Assembly: GCA_019409045.1 (NCBI GenBank)
Contig: DXVG01000017.1
Span: forward strand, 1-15,222
From: Clostridiales bacterium
GTDB taxonomy: Bacteria; Bacillota; Clostridia; Christensenellales; Aristaeellaceae
DNA: 15,222 nucleotides
Reading direction: 5' to 3'
Shown: positions 11,384 through 15,222 of the stretch, piece after piece
Position numbering within the stretch: the stretch's first letter is position 1
How the letters are laid out: each line of letters starts with the position of its first letter
Notes under the pieces: model-generated
The model's database searches: none
The model's input: the letters and a program-made list of their open reading frames with translations, nothing else
Told to the model about the DNA's origin: nothing
Position numbers and translations under genes: made by a program

Positions 11384-12868
11384 ATGGCAGAGCCCTTGTT
11401 GCGCGCCGTGGACATTTGCAAGTCGTTCGCCGGGGTGCAGGCGCTCAAGCATGTATCCCTGGAGATACAGCCCGGAGAGATACACTGCCTCGCCGGGGAG
11501 AACGGCTGCGGAAAATCCACGCTCATCAAGATCATCTCCGGCGTCTATCAGCAGGACGCGGGCTATATCGAATTCAACGGGAAACGCTTTGGCAGGATCA
11601 CGCCGCGCGACGCCATTGCCAGCGGCATACAGGTCATCTATCAGGACTTTTCCATCTTCCCGAACCTCACGGTGATGGAAAACCTCGCCTTCAACAGCGA
11701 GCTTGCCGACGGCCACAGGCTCGTCAACCGCAGGCGCATGCGCAAGATCGCCGAGGAGGCCATAGAGAAGATCAACTTCAATGTTGAGCTCGACCGCCTG
11801 GTCGGCACGCTCACCGTCGCCGAAAAACAGATGGTCGCCATCAGCCGCGCGCTGATGTTCAACGCGCGCCTGATCATCATGGACGAGCCCACCACGGCGC
11901 TGACCCGCAAGGAGGTCCAGGCGCTGTTTAAGATCATACTGCGCCTCAAGGCGCAGGGCATCGCCATACTGTTTGTCAGCCACAAGCTCAACGAGGTCTT
12001 TGAGATCTCCGAGCGGTTCACCATCTTCCGAAGCGGCGAGCTGGTCATCACCGGCAACACAAAGGAGCTGGACGACCGCAAGTTCTCCTATTACATGACC
12101 GGCCGCGAGTTTGAGGAAAAGGTGTTCACGCCGCAGAACCTGTCCGACCAGCCCGTGCTCGAGGCAAAGGGCCTCGGTCTGACGGGCTTTTTCGAGGACG
12201 TGAGCTTTGCGCTGCGCAAGGGCGAGATTCTGGGCATCACCGGCCTTCTGGACTCGGGCCGCACAGAGCTTGCGCTGTCGCTGTTCGGCATCCGCACGGC
12301 CGATCAGGGCGAGCTTCTCAAGGATGGAAAGCCCCTGCGCCTGACCAGCCCGCGCGAGGCCATTGAAAACCGCATTGGCTATGTGCCCGAGGACCGCCTG
12401 AGCGAGGGCCTGTTTCTGCCGCGCTCCATCGCGGACAACATCGTCATCTCCGAGATCGACCGCCTCTCCAGCGGCGTGGGCGTCATCGACCGCGCGCGCA
12501 GGCGCGAGGAGATAGACCGCTGGGTGCGCGAGCTGGAGATCAAGACGCCCGACCCGGAAAACGCGTGTTCCACGCTCTCGGGCGGCAACCAGCAGCGCAT
12601 CGTGCTTGCCAAGTGGCTGGCCTGTAACCCGGACGTGCTGGTGCTCAACGGCCCCACCGTGGGCGTGGACATCGGCTCCAAACACGACATACACGCCATT
12701 CTTCAGCGCCTTGCAAACGCGGGCATGGCCATCATCATCATCTCGGACGACCTGCCCGAGGTGCTGGAGAACTGCTCGCGGCTGCTCGTGCTCAAGGCGG
12801 GGCGCGTGGCGGCGGAGCTGCTTCCGGCAAAGACCAGCGAGCAGGAAGTGCTCTCGTACATGCTCTGA
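11384..12868 (+). CDS. sugar ABC transporter ATP-binding protein, two fused ATPase domains
   Basis: A 494-residue double ATPase of the RbsA/LsrA/RhaT type, acting at the inner face of the membrane with the two permeases that follow. Domain 1 (about 1-240) has Walker A GENGCGKST (38-46), signature LTVAEKQMVAISRAL and Walker B LIIMDEPTTALT. Domain 2 (about 250-494) has the degenerate Walker A GLLDSGRTE usual for this class and an intact signature LSGGNQQRIVLAKWL. Its Walker B reads VLVLNGPTVGVD (418-429 region), with Asn422 and Gly423 replacing the usual Asp and catalytic Glu. Only one of the two composite ATP sites is therefore expected to hydrolyse. ATG 11384 has GGAGGTG 8 bases upstream. It follows the binding-protein gene after a hairpin and precedes the first permease by only a few bases. 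Confidence 0.93.
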   Translation: MAEPLLRAVDICKSFAGVQALKHVSLEIQPGEIHCLAGENGCGKSTLIKIISGVYQQDAGYIEFNGKRFGRITPRDAIASGIQVIYQDFSIFPNLTVMENLAFNSELADGHRLVNRRRMRKIAEEAIEKINFNVELDRLVGTLTVAEKQMVAISRALMFNARLIIMDEPTTALTRKEVQALFKIILRLKAQGIAILFVSHKLNEVFEISERFTIFRSGELVITGNTKELDDRKFSYYMTGREFEEKVFTPQNLSDQPVLEAKGLGLTGFFEDVSFALRKGEILGITGLLDSGRTELALSLFGIRTADQGELLKDGKPLRLTSPREAIENRIGYVPEDRLSEGLFLPRSIADNIVISEIDRLSSGVGVIDRARRREEIDRWVRELEIKTPDPENACSTLSGGNQQRIVLAKWLACNPDVLVLNGPTVGVDIGSKHDIHAILQRLANAGMAIIIISDDLPEVLENCSRLLVLKAGRVAAELLPAKTSEQEVLSYML

Positions 12869-12874
12869 GGAGGG
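12868..12874 (+). promoter_or_regulatory. ribosome binding site deciding the first permease start
   Basis: AGGAGGG overlaps the ATPase stop codon by one base. It touches the ATG at 12875 but stands six bases before the ATG at 12881, so the second Met is the better start. Confidence 0.65.
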
Positions 12875-12880
12875 ATGGAT

Positions 12881-13906
12881 ATGCGCAGAACGCTGAAAAA
12901 ACTCTCGCGGCGCAACGAGCCGTACATCTTCCTGGTGCTGCTCGCGCTGTGCGTGCTCATTGAGATCCGCTCCGGCCAGTTCTTTACGCCCAACAACATC
13001 GTCGATCAGCTCTCGGCGTTGGTCGTGCCCGGCATATTCGCCGTGGGCACGTTCATGGTCATCGTCTCGGGCGGTATGGACGTGTCGTTTCCGGCGCTTG
13101 CCTCTCTGAGCGCGTATGCCACCACGAAGCTGCTGCTGGACGCGGGCTACACCGGCGGCATCTGGCTTCCGATACTGATCTCCATCGCGCTGGGCGCGCT
13201 GCTGGGCGCGTTCAACGGCCTGTTCGTGGGCTACTTCGGGCTTCCGGCGCTGATCGTCACGCTGGGCTCCTCCAGCGTGTTCAAGGGCTTTATGCAGGGC
13301 ACGCTCGAATCCCGGCAGCTGGCCGTCATACCCGAGGGCATGGCCGAGTTCGGCCGCTCGGCGCTGTTTGTGGCCACCAACCCGGAATCCGGGCTCACAT
13401 CGCGCATGCCCACGTCGTTTGTCGTGTTCGCGGCGGTGCTCGTCGCGGCGTGGTTCATACTCAACCGCACCATGTTCGGCCGCGGCATCTACGCCATCGG
13501 CGGCAACGAGGTCAGCGCGCACCGCGCGGGCTTCGGCGTGCGAAAGACGAAGTTTTTCATGTATGTGTTCGTGGGCATGATCGCGAGCCTGGCGGGGCTT
13601 ATGCGCACCTGCATGATGACGCAGATGCACCCGACCAACATGCTGGGCATGGAGATGAACATCATCGCGGGCGTGGTCCTGGGCGGCACGGCAATCACCG
13701 GCGGCGCGGGCACGCTCACCGGCTGCATGCTCGGAACGCTGCTGATCGTCGTGGTGGAAAACTCGATGATCCTGCTGGGCATCCCCACGGTGTGGAAGAG
13801 CGCGTTCGTCGGCGCGCTGATCATCATCGGCACGGGCGTGAGCGCCATGCAGGTGGCGCGCGCGAACCGCGTCGCCGCAAAAAAGAGCGCGAAGGAGGTG
13901 GTCTGA
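12881..13906 (+). CDS. sugar ABC transporter permease (first of two)
   Basis: A 341-residue integral membrane permease of the BPD_transp_2 family (RbsC, LsrC/D, RhaP/Q). After a basic N-terminus come about eight to ten hydrophobic helices, the first at IFLVLLALCVLIEI. Family landmarks are IVSGGMDVSFPALASLSAY, the small-residue helix LGALLGAFNGLFVGYFGLPALIVTLGS and GIYAIGGNEVSAHRAGF, the cytoplasmic loop that contacts the ATPase. The C-terminal GVVLGGTAITGGAGTLTG is another. The start is set at the ATG 12881 because AGGAGGG sits six bases before it; the ATG two codons upstream is too close. The C-terminus is basic. Its stop overlaps no base of the next permease but is directly adjacent. It probably pairs with that second, different permease to form the channel. 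Confidence 0.92.
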   Translation: MRRTLKKLSRRNEPYIFLVLLALCVLIEIRSGQFFTPNNIVDQLSALVVPGIFAVGTFMVIVSGGMDVSFPALASLSAYATTKLLLDAGYTGGIWLPILISIALGALLGAFNGLFVGYFGLPALIVTLGSSSVFKGFMQGTLESRQLAVIPEGMAEFGRSALFVATNPESGLTSRMPTSFVVFAAVLVAAWFILNRTMFGRGIYAIGGNEVSAHRAGFGVRKTKFFMYVFVGMIASLAGLMRTCMMTQMHPTNMLGMEMNIIAGVVLGGTAITGGAGTLTGCMLGTLLIVVVENSMILLGIPTVWKSAFVGALIIIGTGVSAMQVARANRVAAKKSAKEVV

Positions 13907-14923
13907 GTGTCCATTACGCAGAAACTGAGCGCCTTCTACCGCCGGGATCGCCACCTTGCCCGGCTGATCCTGATGATGCTGATATGGGCGGCGTTCATGG
14001 CGATCACGCGCTTTGAGAAGTTCTATACGCTCATCAACTTCCAGACAATGGCCTCGCAGTTCCCGGAGTTCGGGCTGATGTCCCTGGGCATCATGGTCTG
14101 CATGATCACCGGCGGCATCGACCTGTCCACCGTGGGCGTGGCAAACCTCGTGTCCATCTGCATGGCGCTTCTGATGAAGGGCATGGCCAATGAGGCGGGC
14201 GAGATTTCCGGGTTCGTCATCCCGCTGTGCTTCGCGCTGGCCGTCGTCATGGGCGCGGTGGCGGGCGCGTTCAACGGCGTGCTGGTCTCCCGCGTGGGCA
14301 TACCGCCGATCCTGGCAACGCTTGGCACATCCGAGCTGTTTACGGGCATCGCCATCGTCATCACCAACGGCAAGGCCGTCAGCAAGCTCCCCAGCGCCTA
14401 CAACGCGGCCATCAACTCCCGCATCTTCGGCTACATCCCCACGCAGCTCGTGTTCTTCGCGGTCATGGCGGTGGTGATCTGGTTCCTGCTCACGCGCACG
14501 ACCTACGGCACGAAGATATACATGATCGGCACATCTTCCACCGCCGCGCGCTTTTCCGGCATCAAGACGAGCCTTCTGCTGGTGAAGACCTACATGCTCT
14601 CCGGCATCTGCGCGGCGCTGGGCGGCATGGTGATGCTCGCCAACTACAACTCCGCCAGGGCCGATTACGGCACGGTCTACACGCTCCAGTGCGTGCTCAT
14701 CGTGGTGCTGGGCGGCGTCAACCCCAACGGCGGGCGCGGCAAGACCTCCGGCGTGGTGCTGGCGATCTGCCTTTTGCAGATGCTCCAGACGGGCATCAAC
14801 CGCTTCCCGCAGATCTCCAGCTACTACATCTCGCTGATCTGGGGCGGCGTGCTGATCCTGGTCATGGTGCTCAACTACTTTACCGAGCACAACATACGCC
14901 TCATCCGCTCCAGGCGCTCCTGA
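13907..14923 (+). CDS. sugar ABC transporter permease (second of two)
   Basis: A 338-residue membrane permease of the same BPD_transp_2 family, with a basic N-terminal tail and a first helix at LILMMLIWAAFMAI. It shares the landmarks ITGGIDLSTVGVANLVSI, VAGAFNGVLVSRVGIPPILATLGTSELFTGI, YGTKIYMIGTSSTAARFSGI and VLGGVNPNGGRGKTSG. It differs from the first permease enough to suggest a heterodimeric channel, as with LsrC/LsrD and RhaP/RhaQ. The start is GTG, immediately after the TGA of the first permease, with AGGAGGTG (13893-13900) six bases upstream and lying inside the preceding gene. An intrinsic terminator 17 bases after its stop ends the operon. Confidence 0.92.
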   Translation: MSITQKLSAFYRRDRHLARLILMMLIWAAFMAITRFEKFYTLINFQTMASQFPEFGLMSLGIMVCMITGGIDLSTVGVANLVSICMALLMKGMANEAGEISGFVIPLCFALAVVMGAVAGAFNGVLVSRVGIPPILATLGTSELFTGIAIVITNGKAVSKLPSAYNAAINSRIFGYIPTQLVFFAVMAVVIWFLLTRTTYGTKIYMIGTSSTAARFSGIKTSLLLVKTYMLSGICAALGGMVMLANYNSARADYGTVYTLQCVLIVVLGGVNPNGGRGKTSGVVLAICLLQMLQTGINRFPQISSYYISLIWGGVLILVMVLNYFTEHNIRLIRSRRS

Positions 14924-14940
14924 GCGCGCGGCGCGGCACG

Positions 14941-14975
14941 GCCCCGGGAGCATCGCTTTCGGGGCTTTTCATTTT
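14941..14975 (+). terminator. intrinsic terminator of the transporter operon
   Basis: GCCCCGGGAG (14941-14950) pairs with CTTTCGGGGC (14956-14965), ten pairs including two G-U, around a CATCG loop. TTTTCATTTT follows. It lies 17 bases after the last permease stop. Confidence 0.85.
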
Positions 14976-14994
14976 GGGCAAAACGTCGTATAAT
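14966..14994 (+). promoter_or_regulatory. promoter of the acetyltransferase gene
   Basis: A perfect TATAAT (14989-14994) lies 17 bases after TTTTCA (14966-14971), which matches the -35 consensus at four of six positions. The -35 shares its bases with the T-run of the preceding terminator. Transcription would start near 15001. Confidence 0.65.
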
Positions 14995-15018
14995 GGACAG
15001 GCGAAGGGAGGCGAGGAT

Positions 15019-15222
15019 ATGCATCTGGAATTGCGCGCGGAGGCGCCGGAGGATCGGCGCGCCGTGGAACAGCTCATACGCGAGGCATTTTGGAACCTGA
15101 ACACCCCCGGGTGCAACGAGCACTATCTGGCGCACATACTGCGCGCGCACCCGGACTTTATCGCGCCGCTGGATTTCGTCGCCGCGCACGGCGCGGAGAT
15201 CGTCGGCAGCATATTCTACACG
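15019..15222 (+). CDS. GNAT family N-acetyltransferase (5' part, cut by window end)
   Basis: The first 68 codons of a predicted acetyl-CoA-dependent acetyltransferase. The N-terminus LELRAEAPEDRRAVEQLIREAF is the typical beta1-alpha1 of GNAT proteins, and FVAAHGAEIVGSIFYT is the beta2-beta3 hairpin. The stretch FWNLNTPGCNEHYLAHILRAHPDF resembles the subgroup related to YhbS-like acetyltransferases. The acetyl-CoA-binding loop lies beyond the window, so activity and substrate cannot be judged. AGGGAGG (15005-15011) stands 7 bases before the ATG, and a separate promoter lies upstream, so it is not part of the transporter operon. Confidence 0.85.
   Translation, partial: MHLELRAEAPEDRRAVEQLIREAFWNLNTPGCNEHYLAHILRAHPDFIAPLDFVAAHGAEIVGSIFYT

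Noticed and set aside
10298..14923. Naming the importer lsrB-lsrA-lsrC-lsrD or rhaS-T-P-Q
   Set aside because: The architecture fits both systems, but pocket residues argue against AI-2 and no rhamnose or AI-2 processing genes are near. Gene symbols would overstate the evidence.
10160..14953. A 1597-codon open frame on the minus strand under the whole transporter operon
   Set aside because: All four transporter genes start in the same register, so one antisense frame stays aligned with them. In GC-rich DNA the codons that would give antisense stops are rare. The translation is low-complexity His/Arg/Ala/Val-rich and has no recognisable domain.

Overview
The window looks like chromosome from a GC-rich Firmicute, probably a Clostridia member. 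Base composition is strongly GC-rich by eye, and ribosome binding sites are strong AGGAGG types. The gene content also fits: a cytidylate-kinase-like protein of clostridial type, a clostridial-style hybrid kinase and an LsrB/RhaS-type sugar importer. The solute-binding protein has a signal peptidase I type signal and no lipobox cysteine, which recalls some Christensenellales-like gut Clostridia. That placement is only an inference.

Positions 1-1720: a minus-strand pair, a Nudix hydrolase with a degenerate HAD-like N-terminus followed by recX. It is read from its own promoter at 1636-1608. A second promoter at 1655-1684 points the other way and drives yebC, so the two form a compact divergent promoter region.

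Positions 1721-3231: yebC and murI (glutamate racemase) are tightly coupled. The murI ribosome binding site is written inside the poly-Glu C-terminus of yebC.

Positions 3332-7342: three adjacent genes make a complete-looking phosphorelay. They are a REC-HD-GYP response regulator (predicted cyclic-di-GMP phosphodiesterase), a stand-alone HPt protein and a membrane hybrid histidine kinase that has a receiver domain but no HPt of its own. Expected flow is kinase His476, kinase Asp778, HPt His63, then Asp62 of the HD-GYP protein.

Positions 7388-10121: a cytidylate-kinase-like protein, then one long frame that joins a nucleotidyltransferase-like domain to a two-domain 5'-nucleotidase/metallophosphatase without a signal peptide. 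This is the least ordinary part of the window and may be a cytosolic nucleotide-handling pair.

Positions 10122-14975: a complete sugar-type ABC importer (binding protein, double ATPase, two permeases). It sits behind a strong extended -10 promoter flanked by candidate operators. A near-perfect hairpin separates the binding-protein gene from the rest, and an intrinsic terminator ends the operon. The fold is LsrB/RhaS-like, but the residues that hold AI-2 in LsrB are not kept, so the ligand is unknown.

Positions 14966-15222: a promoter overlapping the terminator, then the start of a GNAT acetyltransferase cut by the window edge. No tRNA, rRNA, CRISPR array, insertion sequence or phage gene was seen.
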